In this document: piece after piece, positions 20,410 to 31,749 of the stretch
Position numbering within the stretch: the first letter of the stretch is position 1
Layout: every line of letters begins with the position of its first letter
Assembly: GCA_037974335.1 (NCBI GenBank)
Contig: CM075760.1
Span: 21,613,291-21,677,290 of the forward strand
Direction of reading: 5' to 3'
Source of the DNA: Prionace glauca
Lineage: Eukaryota; Chordata; Chondrichthyes; Carcharhiniformes; Carcharhinidae
Length of the DNA: 64,000 bases
Position numbers and translations under genes: made by a program
Notes under the pieces: generated by a model
Database searches by the model: none
What the model was told of the DNA's origin: nothing
Seen by the model: the letters and a program-made list of their open reading frames with translations, nothing else

Positions 20410-20545
20410 TGGTGTTTGAGCCCAAGTTTATTGGGAACAGGAGGAAATCATTTATCCCCCTTGAGCCTGTTCTCTTACTGACTGCGGTCATGGCTGGTCT
20501 GTGTCTAAACTCCATTTACCTAGATATTATTTTAATCCTGACTTC
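20410..20545 (-). mobile_element. LINE 3' tail scrap
   Basis: The plus strand reads GCCCAAGTTTATTGGGAACA and CCCTTGAGCCTGTTCTC then GGTCATGGCTGGTCTGTG, like the reversed 3' tails of CR1-like LINEs. Confidence 0.45.
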
Positions 20546-20689
20546 CCCAATATGTTACAATGTGATTTAAAACTAACTTTCATTTAGATCAGACCTTTAA
20601 TGTAGGAGAGCGTCCCAAGGTGAATCTCAGAAACATCAACTGACAGAATTGGACAGAACATAACACTGAGAAACACTATGGAAGGATGT

Positions 20690-20955
20690 GATTGTACTAG
20701 AAAGAGTGCAGGGGAGAGTCACCAACATGTTGCCTGGGCTGGAGTGTTGGGAAGGTGATTTATTATCTAAATGGGGAGAGACTTCGGGATGCTCCAGTGC
20801 AGAAGGATCTGGGTGTCCTCATTCACCAGTCACAGAAAACTAGCAGGCAGGTACAGCAGATTATAAAGAAAGTGAGTGGAATGTTGTTATCCAGACTTGA
20901 AACATTGACAGAGGTGAAAGACCTAATGGACCGAATGGCCTACTCCTAATTCTTG
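20690..20955 (+). mobile_element. Scrambled CR1-like LINE relic
   Basis: Pieces include CTAGAAAGAGTGCAGGGGAG, the frame DAPVQKDLGVLIHQSQKTSRQVQQIIKK, and GACCGAATGGCCTACTCCTA. The first piece is C-terminal to the second in the parent LINE, so the order is rearranged. Confidence 0.6.
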
Positions 20956-21146
20956 AGGTGAAATATGTCACTGTGGTTGTGAACATTCATGTTCAGCCTC
21001 AGACTATTACCAGGGAAAGAGATGGAGTTGGTGGCTGGGGAGTAAAATTTGTAGCAAAGACTGAACCCAATGGCTTCAGTCTTCCCAATATATAAAATAT
21101 CTGTTCATCCAGTACTGATGTCAGACAGTCAGGACAATGTGTTTAA

Positions 21147-21226
21147 CGTTTTTTAAAAAGTTTGTTTATTCATGTCACAAGTAGGCTGATATTAACATTG
21201 CAATGAAGTTACTGTGATAATCCCTA
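21147..21226 (-). mobile_element. SINE-b 3' fragment
   Basis: The reverse complement carries CAGTAACTTCATTGCAATG and the tail of TGTGACATGAATAAAC type seen at 27018 and 46669. It splits sequence that is continuous in the paralogous zinc-finger intron near 34670-35190. Confidence 0.7.
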
Positions 21227-21781
21227 AATGTGCGAGACTTCAAGGTGAATTTAGAGATGTTCATACACACTTGTGATCCTGGTTCTTCCACTTGGTGGAA
21301 GTTGAGGGTTTGGGAGATTCTGTCAGAGCTGCAGCTGAGTTATAGATGTGTAAAATTCCTCTCCCGCCATCACCTGCACCTCCCCCTGCACAACCTCACC
21401 TCTTGCATTGCCCCCATTCTCTCCCACTGTCTTGTACTCTCCTTATGTAGAGGCCTGAGTCTGTCCAGACCCAGACAGGGTGGTACATTCCCTTCCCTGA
21501 AGGACATTAGTGAATCAATTGGATTTTTATGATAATCCAGCACTGTTCATAGTCACTTTTTCCTAGTGTCAGACAAATTACCAGGTTCATTCAGCTCAAT
21601 TTCACAAGCTGCCTTTGTGTTTTTGTGGGTTCTCTCTAACTCCTGTTTTGTTGTTTTAAATCAATTTCACAGGGTTTTAGAAGAGGTGGATTTGCAGTCG
21701 GGAAACTGAAACCAAACATCATACCAGGAGCTGACAGAGGCGTTTAATTTATCGTAACCTGAATATCATTGAATTTTAAAC

Positions 21782-22819
21782 ATGGAAAGAGAAAGCACTG
21801 TTCACAGTGAGGAGAAACCATACACGTGTTGTATGTGTGGACGAGGCTTCAGTCGATCATCTGGCCTGTTGAGACACAAGCGCAGTCACAGTGGGGAGAA
21901 GCTGTGGAAATGTGGGGATTGTGGGAAGGCATTTAGTTACCCATCTGACCTGGAAACTCATCGACGCAGTCACACCGGGGAGAGACCATTCACCTGCCCT
22001 CAGTGTGGGAAGGGTTTCACTCAGTCATCCAGTCTGTTAAAACACCAGCGAGATCACACTGGGGAGAGACCATTCACATGTTCTGATTGTGGGAAGGGAT
22101 TCACTCAGTTATCAAATCTGTTAGGACACCAACGTGGTCACACTGGGGAAAGGCCATTCACCTGCTCTGTGTGTTGGAAGGGATTCACTCAGTCATCCCA
22201 CCTGATGATACATCAGCGAGTTCACAGTGGGGAGAGATCATTTACCTGCTCCGATTGTGGGAATGGATTCATTCAGTTATCTGATCTGCTGAAACACCAG
22301 CGAATCCACACTGGGGAGAAACCATTTACCTGCTATGTGTGTGGGAAGGGATTCACTCAGTCATCTCACCTACTAAAACATCAGCGAGTTCACACTGATG
22401 AGAGACCTTTTAAATGCCTGAACTGTGAGAAGTGCTTTAAAAGTTCTGTGGAACTGACATCCCATCAGCGGGTTCACTCTGACCAGAGACCATTTAAATG
22501 CCTGGATTGTGGGAAGTGCTTTAAAAGTTCTGGGGAACTGGTGACCCATCAACGTGTTCACACTGACGAGAGACCGTTCAGATGCTCTCACTGTGGGACT
22601 GGATTCAGGAAATCATCTCAGCTCACTGTACACCAGAGAATTCACACTGGGGAGAGGCCGCTCACCTGCTCTGAGTGTGGGAAGGGATTCAATCATTCAT
22701 CCAATCTGCTGAAACACCGGCGCATTCACACCGGGGAGAAACCGTTCTCCTGCTCTGTGTGTGGGACGGGATTCACTCAGTCATCCCATCTGCTGAGACA
22801 CCAACGAGGCCACAAGTAA
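21782..22819 (+). CDS. C2H2 zinc-finger protein, 12 fingers (ZNF1)
   Basis: 345 residues. The final exon opens at 21673 after TTTCACAG, and the first ATG in frame is at 21782. After a short N terminus ([13 protein letters not shown]) there are 12 tandem fingers with TGE(K/R)PF linkers, and TDERPF or SDQRPF linkers around fingers 8-10. All Cys and His ligands are present. Helix positions -1/3/6 by finger: RGR, YDT, QSK, QNG, QHI, QDK, QHK, SES, SET, KQV, HNK, QHR. No KRAB, SCAN or BTB domain is encoded in this exon; an N-terminal domain could lie upstream but was not found. It is likely a nuclear DNA-binding regulator of unknown target. A partial copy of fingers 4-8 lies at 24612. Confidence 0.9.
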   Translation: MERESTVHSEEKPYTCCMCGRGFSRSSGLLRHKRSHSGEKLWKCGDCGKAFSYPSDLETHRRSHTGERPFTCPQCGKGFTQSSSLLKHQRDHTGERPFTCSDCGKGFTQLSNLLGHQRGHTGERPFTCSVCWKGFTQSSHLMIHQRVHSGERSFTCSDCGNGFIQLSDLLKHQRIHTGEKPFTCYVCGKGFTQSSHLLKHQRVHTDERPFKCLNCEKCFKSSVELTSHQRVHSDQRPFKCLDCGKCFKSSGELVTHQRVHTDERPFRCSHCGTGFRKSSQLTVHQRIHTGERPLTCSECGKGFNHSSNLLKHRRIHTGEKPFSCSVCGTGFTQSSHLLRHQRGHK

Positions 22820-23060
22820 CTATAGTGATTGGGTTTTGCTGTTAATAACCTGAATATCATTCACTGGAGTCTGGTACTGCTGATGTTAATAATCACCAGC
22901 CGCTTACAGGTGTAAATATTCTGGATAAGAGTCAAATAAATCAGCTTTGTGTTAAACACAGTGTGTTGCGTCTTTTGAATATCACTAACAGAAGTTAATT
23001 CCTTTTGAAGGGTTCTCCCACTCCCCGTCTCCTCCATCCTCACTTCCAATAAGTGTGAGG
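22820..23060 (+). promoter_or_regulatory. 3' UTR and polyadenylation signal of ZNF1
   Basis: AATAAA occurs at 22935-22940, 116 bases after the stop. Similar 3' ends with AATAAA occur at 38967 and 57252, and 22985-23060 resembles 37420-37500. Confidence 0.6.
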
Positions 23061-23499
23061 AGCTCCATCGCAGTTTATTTTTTTTACAGGACTCGAGCTG
23101 TGAGACAGGATCCACAGTAGCTGTCCCCTTGAATGAAGTTATTGGAAATGCCAAGAGCACCCTTGCTTTTCTCGGTTCCCATCCCCTTCCCTCCCTCCCT
23201 CCCCGGCAGCACTGAGCCTTTCCCAGCGCACGTTTCACACTGCCCATTAATCAGCCAGCCAGCATGAAATCACTTTCCAAGACCGATTTCCAGGGCTGAT
23301 TGGACCCGCTTCCAGGCACTCCCATGTGAGTGTACCCAACGGATGAAAAATTCAGGCCATTGTGTCAGATTTAATAACAGGATGAGTTTGTGACCACATA
23401 TCCATCCCATCACTGATTCCAAATATTTCAATCTCCACAATGTCCACAGTCTCCACCCCACCCCAGCTCATCTGTTACCGTTAGTCTTGATGATTCCAA
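23061..23499. other. Intergenic, nothing recognised
   Basis: Low-complexity CCCTCCCTCC at about 23190; otherwise unassigned. Confidence 0.3.
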
Positions 23500-24165
23500 T
23501 ATATTTCTGAGCAGCCTCTCACATTCACTCCACTCCCCACATCAAAATCTGATGTCATCCAAAAAAACTCTGCCGCCTATCTGCTTTCTCACACCAAATC
23601 CTATTTATCCATCTTCCGCAACTCCTGCCTTGCTTACTGACCTACATGGGCTTTAAGCCAAGTCATGCCTCGATTTTAAAATTCACATCCTTATTTACGA
23701 ATTCCTCCATGACTTTATCCTTCCTGATTTCAGTAATCTCCAATTTCACAATTCTCTGAAATCATAGCATCCCTTCAGTGCAGAAGGAGGCCATTCGACC
23801 CATCAAGTTTGCACTGTTAACAATCCCATGCAAGCCTTATCCTTGTAACCTCACACAATCCCCCTGACACACAGAGGCAGTCCCATCCAGTCCTGTCCCA
23901 TAACCCCAAGTATTTACTCTGCTAATTCCTCTAATGTACACATCTTGAGACACTAAAGGGCAATTTATCTTGGCCCCTAGAGATCTGCACTCTTCTCATT
24001 CTGGCCTCTTGAGCATCCCTGATTTTAATTATTCCACCATTGGTGGCAGGGTTTGGGTGCAAAACTCTGAAATTCCCTCTCAGAACTGTCCATCTCTCTC
24101 TCCTGATTCAAGATCTGTCTCTCCATTCAGGTTTTTCCCATCTATCCTAATATTGTAGTCTTATC
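23500..24165 (+). mobile_element. LINE-P (L2-like) C-terminal fragment
   Basis: On the plus strand it has the pieces CTTACTGACCTACATGGGCT (LTDLHWL), TTTTAAAATTCACATCCTTA (FKIHILIYEF) and, after an inserted SINE, HSGLLSIPDFNYSTIGGRV and NSEIPSQNCPSLS. This is the C-terminal style of L2/Rex-type LINEs. Many breaks. Confidence 0.65.
23761..23972 (-). mobile_element. SINE-a nested in LINE-P
   Basis: The plus strand reads CAGTGCAGAAGGAGGCCATT through ACACTAAAGGGCAATTTATC. It interrupts the LINE-P frame between its mid and C-terminal parts. Confidence 0.75.
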
Positions 24166-24166
24166 G

Positions 24167-24480
24167 CTCATAGAATCCCTACAGTGCACAAAAGACTATT
24201 TGGCTTCTCGAGTCTGTACCAACATTCTGACAGAATCTTACCCAGAACCTCTCCCGCATCCTATCCCTGCATTTACCATTTCTAATCCATCTAACCTGCA
24301 CAGCTTGGGGCACTAAGGGGGCAGTTTAGTACATTCAATCTACCTAACCTGCACATGGGAGGAAACCGGAGCATCCAAAGGAAACCTATGCAGACGTACG
24401 GAGAACGTGCAAACTCCTGACAGATAGTCACCCAAGGCCTGGTACTGTGAAGCAACAATGCAAACCACCAATGCTATTTT
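24167..24480 (-). mobile_element. SINE-a, near full length
   Basis: From the CR1-type tail (TCATAGAATCCCTACAGTGC) to the tRNA-like head (CTGTGAAGCAACAATGCAAA), all on the minus strand. The B-box region is worn. Confidence 0.75.
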
Positions 24481-24611
24481 TTTTATTGAAGTCCTCTGAA
24501 ATACCTTGGGATGGTTTCTTTCCCACTATTTTCATTCCAGATCTATCAGTAATGGATTTGCTGCATCTGGAACAAAACTGTTTTCATCACTAAGGCTCCG
24601 CTATGATGTAA

Positions 24612-24912
24612 TAGTGGTCACACTGGGGAGAGGCCATTCACCTGCTCTGTGTGTTGGAAGGGATTCAGTCATCCCACCTGATAATACATCAGTGAGTTCA
24701 CACTGGGGAGAGATCATTTACCTGCTCCGATTGTGGGAATGGATTCATTCAGTTATCTGATCTGCTGAAATACCAGCGAATCCACATTGGGGAGAAACCA
24801 TTTACCTGCTGTGTGTGGGGGAAGGGATTCACTCAGTCATCCCACCTACTGAAACATCAGCGAGTTCACACTAATGAGAAACCTTTTAAATGCCTGAACT
24901 GTGAGAAGTTTT
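24612..24912 (+). pseudogene. Copied fragment of ZNF1 fingers 4-8
   Basis: GGTCACACTGGGGAGAGGCC onward follows ZNF1 22137-22435 closely, including the rare WKG finger and [14 protein letters not shown] 4-base deletion near 24666 shifts the frame; other changes include HQ to YQ. The copy ends after NCEKF and runs into a LINE-like scrap. No start codon or promoter. It is a partial duplicate, not a gene. Confidence 0.82.
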
Positions 24913-25109
24913 TTCTCATGTCCCCTCTACCCCTACTGCCACTTATCTTGAATCTGTGTCCCCTGATCCAAGAAACATCTGCACACGCACACCGGTATCC
25001 CAAAATAATGGGTCCAAGTGCTGTCTAAGACAGTCCACTCAAATTTTCAAGTGATATTAAGGTGGTCTCGATGTGAAGATGTTTGCTTATCTCTCTCGTG
25101 GGTTCTCGC

Positions 25110-25280
25110 TCACTCTCTTTTTTCTGTTTTAAATCAACTTCACAGGGAATTGAAAGAGGTGTATTGCAGTTGGGAATTCCATCCAAGCATCACATCAAAA
25201 TCTGACAGAGTTGTTAGTTTATCATAACCTGAATATTATTGGATTTTGAACATGGAAGAAAAAAACACCATTTACAGAAG
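25110..25280 (+). pseudogene. Orphan 5' end of a zinc-finger exon
   Basis: Intron end and acceptor (CAACTTCACAG, 25135-25145), the family 5' untranslated segment, and an ATG at 25252 (MEEKNTIYR) match the start of the ZNF1 exon. The finger array is missing, because the sequence diverges at about 25280. It lies downstream of the finger fragment at 24612, the reverse of the normal order. Confidence 0.75.
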
Positions 25281-25449
25281 AGAGTGGTTCCGATAGTCTG
25301 GCTACTACCTGAAGGAAGAAACTATCAGATTCAGTTTTGTTTTTAAGTTCATAAGCAAGAATACAAACCTCTCCAAGAGAAAACTATCAATTAATTACTT
25401 GTCTCATCTTCAAACTAACTTCCTAACTTCCACTAGAATGTACGCGGAT

Positions 25450-25858
25450 ATAAGAACATAAGAAATAGGAGCAGGAGTAGGCCATCTGGCCCTTCGAGCC
25501 TGCCCCGCCATTCAATAAGATCATGGCTGATCTGTCGTGGCTCAGTTCCACTTTCCCGCCCTCTCCCCATAACCCTTAATCCATTCTCTTATCAAAAACC
25601 CATCAACCCGTTTCTTAAAAACATTTAGCGAGGCAGCCTCCACCACTTCAACGGGCAGAGAATTCCAGAGATTCACCACCCTTTGAGTGAAGAAGCTCCT
25701 CCTCAACTCTGTTCTAAACCGCCTCCCCTTTACCTTGAGGCTGTGCCCCCTAGTCCTACTGTCTTTTTTGAGCGGGAAGAGTCTCTCCACCTCTATCCTA
25801 TCCATCCCATTCATCATCTTATACGTCTCAATGAGATCTCCCCTCATTCTTCCAGTTT
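25450..25858 (-). mobile_element. LINE-C 3' fragment
   Basis: A minus-strand frame of 101 residues (MRGDLIETYKMMNGMDRIEV through GYGERAGKWN) is intact to the stop, followed by the family tail. 5' truncated at about 25858. Confidence 0.85.
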
Positions 25859-25859
25859 G

Positions 25860-26570
25860 TTTGTTCCATTCAACTAATCCCAGAGTGAATTATTCCAATT
25901 CCCAATAACTGGCGTGAATTTTTTCCACCTTTGATTCTAAATGGGGCTTCCCATTCTCTCTGTTTCAGAAGACTGCGGAAACTTTACTGTCCAGTTAGAC
26001 TCTCACATAATGGTGTAATTGAGATCAGAGACAGATGTTCAGACAGTTGTTTCAGTTTGCGGAGGGTAACGCTCAGGATCTCCTGTTCTCAGGGACTTTG
26101 TTTTAAATGACAACAAATGGGATGAAATAAAATCTTCAAGAACAGAATCTTTGGATTGAATTGTCACCGTGCTGCCTGATTGTAAAAGGGTGAAGCAAGG
26201 GCTCACAAGTGTGCACATTCATGTCAAATTGATTTTCAGATCAAAAATGAACCTATCACATTTCGATCTTATTTGGCCCCAAAAGTTTTTTTTTGTCTTT
26301 GTTCAAGTGTCTTTCCAAATAACTGTTACAACTCAGGAAAAAAATAAACTGAAAAAAGGTACCTCTTCAACCTTCTTAGACAATAGAGTTAAGAGGGTGG
26401 ACCCTCTCACGGCTGAAGTTGATTTCCAGGGAACCAAACATTTTCACACCTTTTCCAATTGTACAATTGTGATTCACTTTCAGGTTTACTTTCATTCAGT
26501 AATTAGAACATTTCACTTTTCTCGATAGAGGAACTGGCAGCATTTTAGATTCAATACCAATTGTTCACTT
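25860..26570. other. Intergenic, nothing recognised
   Basis: AT-rich, with poly-T and poly-A runs near 26290 and 26340. No gene or repeat could be assigned. Confidence 0.35.
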
Positions 26571-26574
26571 CTCT

Positions 26575-27012
26575 TGTAGCTGGTGTGTGGAGATCATGTT
26601 CACTACAGATCTTTCAGCACAGAAACCACACTGTGATTCTGGATACACTCAGTCGGCAATGCGCTGAAGTCTTTTAAACATGACTCTAGTGAAGGCCTTC
26701 CCAGTGATGTTAAGGAGGGAGATGTCCCTGTGGTTGTTGCTGTCTCCTCTGTCACTGCTGTTTCTGTATATTGTGAAAATTTTCATGTCACATATCTCCT
26801 GTGAACCAGTCTCACACCCAAAAGAGGCGGAGGCTGTGAAGATGTGGCAATGGATGGGACTTTGTGTTTGATCGGTTCAGCTGGAATTCCACCCTTGCTG
26901 GGAGCCTTTCTACTTGCTCAGCAACCAATGACCTTTTCCAGTTCAAATGATGAGAGTTCCTTGTTGAACTCAACCAAGACAGGAAACTGCAGGAGAATCA
27001 AACAGACACTGC
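26575..27012 (-). mobile_element. LINE-R (RTE/L1-like) RT fragment
   Basis: The reverse complement encodes DRGDSNNHRDISLLNITGKA and then FTRVMFKRLQ, and upstream of it KAPSKGGIPAEP. These correspond to the NYRGISLLSIAGK and KAPGKDGIPAE motifs of a LINE class distinct from the CR1-like copies here. Several breaks. Confidence 0.6.
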
Positions 27013-27017
27013 ATGGT

Positions 27018-27300
27018 ATCTGTCTCACAGTACAGCTCAGTGGCACAGCGGTTAGCACTGCTGCCTCACAGCGCAGGGATCCAGGTTTGATTCTCGGCTT
27101 GGATCACTGGCTGTGCGGAATCTGCATGTTCGCCCTGTGTCTACATGGGTTTCCTCCGGGTGCGCCGGTTTCCTCCCACAATGTGAAATTCTTTCGGTGC
27201 ACAGGTGCCGGAATGTGGCATCTTGGGTATTTTCACAGTAACTTCATTGCACTGTTAACATTTGCCTATTTGTGACAAAAAAATAAACTTTAAAACTTCA
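27018..27300 (+). mobile_element. SINE-b, full length
   Basis: The tRNA-like head has an A box near GTGGCACAGCGGTTAGCACT and a B box near AGGTTTGATTCTCGG. The shared SINE body follows, then the b-type tail CAGTAACTTCATTGCACTGT to AATAAACTTTAAAAC. Confidence 0.82.
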
Positions 27301-28089
27301 AACCAGCGGGACTTCTGTCGGTGAAAACATCACCATCTGCAAATTTCAGGGGCCAAATTTGATGTCAGTAGCATCACTTTCTTGACTCCATCAAACACAG
27401 CAGAGATATTCATTATCACAGGCAATTTGGAATTACTGGTGTAGGGTTGTCCAGTGTTTATTAACAGCGTAACTCCATTTTCAACACTTCTTTCAACTGA
27501 TGCAATGTTCCAGCTATTGGGTTTATATTGTCCATCAGACAGGCTTCATTTTTTGCTTCAATGGCAGGTGTCATCTCTGCTGAATGGATCTCAAACCAAT
27601 CTTTGTTGTGGGTCTCACCTTTACCAACATTGCTGTTGCTGTGCCAGAAATGATTGAACTCAGCAACTTCCCAGTTTCATCAATATCACTGCTTATTCTT
27701 AAAGTTTTCATGTAAACTTTTACTGTGCCTATATAGTATTTCACTATTTGTTTAGGATCCTTCATAATTTATTTTCATAACGGACGTGAAGGGATCAGTC
27801 AGAATTATCAGCAAGGATTAATTAGCATTTTCTAATTGGAGTTGTTAATCAGGAATCATTCACACACAGATTTGCATCAAAGATTAGTTTAGGATTGAAG
27901 TAAAGTTCATAATTTTGTGTTGAACAGGTTCTTGTTGAGGATTCTTGAATTAAGGAGAAAGATCACAGAAGGTGTTTTCAAAAAGGGATATTACAGCTCC
28001 AAAAATCAGTGACATCGCCAGAATATTAAACTCCAGCTATTTATAGGGATGTTAATATCAGTAAAAATTGAACCAATATTGTCAGGCTA
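27301..28089. other. Downstream flank of ZNF2
   Basis: 27880-28089 is paralogous to 29765-29995 and 48960-49180, the 3' flanks of the other minus-strand zinc-finger units. 27301-27880 shows nothing recognised. Confidence 0.5.
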
Positions 28090-28947
28090 TCAATCCTGGC
28101 TGTGATTAAAAGCAGAATCCAATCCTTGCAGTCTCTTATGAATTTGCTGGTGTCTCAGCAGGCTGGAGGACCTTGTGAATGTCTTTCTACACAAGGGGCA
28201 GGTGAAAGGCCTCTCCCCAGAGTGAGTACGTTGGTGAGTCAGAAGGTTGGATGACTGCTTGAAACTCTTTCCACAGGTACTGCAGCTGAATGGATTCTCC
28301 TGAGTGTGAATGCGGTGGTGGGACTGGAGGGTGAATAACCGAGCGAATCCCTTCCCACACACCGAGCAGGTGAATGGTCTCTCCCCGGTGTGAAGTCGCT
28401 GGTGTCTCACCAGATCGAATGACTGAGAGAATTTCTTCCCACACACGGAGCAGGTGAATGGTCTCTCCCCGGTGTGAGTGCGTTGGTGTGCAGTCAGGGT
28501 CGATGACTGTCTGAAACTCTTTCCACAGGAGGTGCAGCTGAATGGTTTCTCCTCAGTGTGAATTCGCTGATGTGTCCAAAGGCCGGATGACCGAGTGAAT
28601 CTCTCACTGCACACACAGCAGGTGAATGGCTTCACCCCAGTGTGAATTCGCTGGTGTGTAGCGAGGCTGGATGTGCTGTTGAATCTCTTCCCACAGTAAG
28701 TGCAGCTGAAGGGCCTCTCCTCAGTGTGAATTCTCTGGTGTAACATCAGGTAGGTTGTCTTGGTAAATTTCTTCCCACACACAGAACAGACGAATGGCTT
28801 GTCCCCGGTGTGACTGCGTCGATGGATTTCCAGCCGGAATAAAGACTTGAATCCTTTACCACAGTCCCCACATTTCCAACGTTTCTCCATGGTCTGGGTC
28901 TCCTCCTGTCTCCCCAGCCTAGAGAGCAGTTGAAACCTCGTCCACAT
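28090..28947 (-). CDS. C2H2 zinc-finger protein, 9 fingers (ZNF2)
   Basis: The frame from ATG 28947 encodes 285 residues. A second in-frame ATG at 28890 (MEKRWKC) gives 266 residues and matches the start style of the family. Nine fingers have all ligands present. Helix -1/3/6 by finger: SRI, KYL, SST, RGT, QTA, QDR, RTS, QNT, RSR. Linkers alternate TGERPF and TEE(R/K)PF. The C-terminal tail is KRLQGLDSAFNHSQD. The exon appears to open at 29220 after TTTTTTTTACAG. Between there and the ATG lies a remnant finger (near 29010-29110) that is also kept in the other minus-strand units. No KRAB is seen. Likely a nuclear DNA-binding protein. Confidence 0.88.
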   Translation of the reverse strand: MWTRFQLLSRLGRQEETQTMEKRWKCGDCGKGFKSLFRLEIHRRSHTGDKPFVCSVCGKKFTKTTYLMLHQRIHTEERPFSCTYCGKRFNSTSSLATHQRIHTGVKPFTCCVCSERFTRSSGLWTHQRIHTEEKPFSCTSCGKSFRQSSTLTAHQRTHTGERPFTCSVCGKKFSQSFDLVRHQRLHTGERPFTCSVCGKGFARLFTLQSHHRIHTQENPFSCSTCGKSFKQSSNLLTHQRTHSGERPFTCPLCRKTFTRSSSLLRHQQIHKRLQGLDSAFNHSQD

Positions 28948-28956
28948 ACAGAACAC

Positions 28957-29764
28957 GAGTTTTCTCCCCTCTGTGAATGGTGTGATGTTTTTTCAGGCTG
29001 TGTTACTGGTTAAAGTTCTTTCCACAGTCAGTTCATTGGAACACTCTCACTCAGGTGTGTGGATGTGTGTCTTGGTGTTTCTCCAGTTGCACTGATGTTT
29101 AAGATCTTTTCCACAGATAAACATATCTCCTTCCACATTGAAAGATTGATGAATAGTTGAATGACTCATACCAAAATGCTGTTTTGAGTTTTGCATCTAC
29201 AAATCTTTCCTGTGTAAGATCTGTAAAAAAAATCATAAAATTAATCACTGTCAGTCCAGGATAGAAATTCATCTCAAACATTTCTAATTTCTCTGGAACA
29301 TTCTTTCCTCTCTTGTTCCCCCAAATTTGTAAAACCCCATCCCAAACACTCCCCATCCTCCCTAGGCTGAAATCCAAACCCATCCCACCATCTCTGCCCT
29401 CCACTCCCTGTTTCCTCCCTCCCTCCCTCCAGTCTGCCTGCCTTCAGCTCTCTTGCTTCTCTGTGCAAAATCAAGAAGATTGTTTTCTCTCCTGGTCACT
29501 GGGAAGCTCAAGACCCACCCACTCTCTGATTCACTGTGACTGTTGGCTGCAGAGACCAATCTATGAGAGGCAGGTTCTGCTTCAAGTGCCACATATTAAG
29601 TGGTTCTCAGGTCTGGTTATGGGTTGTTGTTTTCAGTTTGGCTCTTGTTGTTGCGCTGTTGGAGTGATCATCCTTTATCCTGTGAATGTACCCAAGCTGG
29701 CAAAGTCACCTCCACTTGATGAAAACCCATATTCTCAGGAGACAATGAATTGTAGATTTTGCAC
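28957..29764 (-). other. 5' part of the ZNF2 unit
   Basis: Untranslated exon remnant (28957-29220) and upstream intron. 29240-29500 is paralogous to 31310-31518 (CTGTCAGTCCAGGATAGAAA, TCTTTCCTCTCTTGTTCCCC). The CpG-rich promoter is not present here, so it may lie further upstream at P2 or P3. Confidence 0.55.
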
Positions 29765-30026
29765 CTAAGATCAATTTAGAATTGAAGTAAAAATTTCAGT
29801 CTTATCACAACAAATTTTTGTTGAGAGTTCTTGAATTCAGCTGAAAAATCACAGATGGTGCCTTTAAAAAGGGACATTGTCGCTTTGAAGGTAGTAATAT
29901 CTACAGAATATTAAACTTCAGCCAGTTATAGGGTTGTCAATATCAACAGAAACAAACTTAAAATTGTCCAACTATCAATCCTGGATGTAATGAACATTAG
30001 CAGGAAAGCAGAATCCAACCTCTCAG

Positions 30027-30960
30027 TCACATGTGGATTTGCTCATGTGTCACTAGGCTGCAAGACCGAATGAATCCTTTCCCACACACAGAGCAAGTGA
30101 GTGATCTCTCCCCAGTGTGAGCTCGCTGGTGTATAAAGAGAGCAGATGAAGACCTGAAACTCTTTCCACAGTCAGAGCAGCTGAATGGTTTCTCCTCAGA
30201 CTGAATTTGCTGGTGAGCCTTGAGGTTGGATGACACAGTGAATCCCTTCCCACACACAGAGCAGGTGAATGATCTCTCCCCGGTATGAACTCGCTGGTGT
30301 TCAATGAGGGCATATGATTGCATGAAATTCTTCCCACAGGAGGTGCAGCTGAATGGACTCTCCCCAGTATGAACTCTCTAAAGACTCACCAGACTGGATG
30401 ACTGAGTGAATCCCTGTACACAGACTGAACAGTTGAAAGACTTCTCCCCCATGTGAATTCACTGGTGTTCTTCGAGGCTGTGTGAACCTCTTTCCATAGG
30501 AAGTGCAGTTAAACGGCTTCTCCTCAGAGTGAATTCTCTGGTGTGTCACCAGGTTGGAGGACTTTGTGAATCCCTTCCCACACATGGAGCAGGTGAATGG
30601 CCTCTCCCCATTCTGAACGTGATGATGTTGACTGAGGTCTGATGAAGACCTGAAACTTTTTCAACAGTGAGTGCAGCTGAACAGCCTCTCCTCGGTGTGA
30701 ATGCACTGGTGTAATGTGAGGCCGGTTAGCTAAGTAAATCCTTTCCCACATACAGAACAGGTAAATAGCTGCTCCCTAGTGTGAATGTGTCAGTGGTTGT
30801 CCAACAAGGATGAGTAATTGAATCCTTTCCCACAGTCCTCACATTTCCACAGTTTCTCCAAGTCAATGGTCCCAGTGTGACTGCATCTAGCCGGGTTCTG
30901 TAACTGAATTCCTTCTCACAGTCCTCACATTTCCACAGTTTCTCCATAGTGCCAGTGTCC
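30027..30960 (-). pseudogene. C2H2 zinc-finger pseudogene, about ten fingers
   Basis: Finger motifs are readable in all three minus-strand frames: [59 protein letters not shown] and [16 protein letters not shown]. At least four frame shifts break it, and one finger reads CTSYGK (lost Cys). The N-terminal WKCEDC segment occurs twice, about 80 bases apart. It is the neighbouring tandem copy of ZNF2, with a shared 3' flank, remnant finger and upstream region. Confidence 0.85.
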
Positions 30961-31518
30961 TTGTGTCTGTCCAGGTTGGATGATTAGTTGAAGGCTTGTC
31001 CACACTGTGAATGGTGTGATGTTTTATCAGGCTGTGTAACTGGTTAAAGTTCTTTCCACAGTCAGTTCACTGGAACACTCTCACTCAGGTGTGCATGGGT
31101 CTCTTGGTGCTTTTCCAGTAACACTGATGTTTAAAATATTTTCCCTCAGTCAGAACAAAGGAACAATTCTCTTTAAGCCTCTAAGCTGATGATATTGAGG
31201 TCATGATGAACCAACTGACTGTCAGGTGAAGTTTGACATTAAGTTTGGTTAGGGTTAGCCCTAACCCATCTGCACTCATCCTTTCTAATATCCTGTAAAA
31301 TGAACTGACAAAAGTAATCGCTGTCAGTCCAGGATAGAAATTCTGAACAGAGAATTCTAGTTTCTCTGGGACATTTTTTCCTCTCTTGTTCCCCCAAATC
31401 TGTAAATCCACATCCCTCTCACTCTCCCTGGTCCCTGGACTGAATTCTAACCCATCTCACCATTTCTTTCCTCCACTCCCAGTTTCCTCCCTCCCTCTCC
31501 TCTGTCTGGGTTCAGTTC
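30961..31518 (-). other. 5' part of the broken zinc-finger unit
   Basis: The exon probably opens at 31292 after TTTTACAG. A remnant finger region lies at 31005-31150. 31310-31518 parallels 29240-29500 upstream of ZNF2. Confidence 0.5.
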
Positions 31519-31749
31519 AAAGTCTGACAACACCAGGTTTTAGTCCAACCTATTTATTTGATAATATACTCACAAGCTTTCGGGTTAGCCCCTTCGTCAG
31601 GTAAAGGGGCTAGCCCCTTCGTCAGGTAAAGGGGCTAACCCGAAAGCTTGCGAGTATATTATCAATTAAATCGGTTGGACTAAAACCTGGTGTTGTCAGA
31701 CTTTTTACTGTGTTTACGCCAGTCCAACGCCGGATTACCCACATCATGA
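31519..31749. mobile_element. Palindromic repeat F insertion
   Basis: 31519-31595 and the reverse complement of about 31630-31708 match with three differences over about 77 bases. The centre holds two tandem copies of a GCCCCTTCGTCAGGTAAAGG unit. The right side continues to CAGTCCAACGCCGG. GTTCAGTTC flanks it at 31510-31518 and 31750-31758, a 9-base duplication. Confidence 0.85.

Noticed and set aside
29313-29768. 151-residue frame upstream of ZNF2
   Set aside because: It lies in a pyrimidine-rich intron on the wrong strand, and its paralogue at 31386 is not open over the same span.
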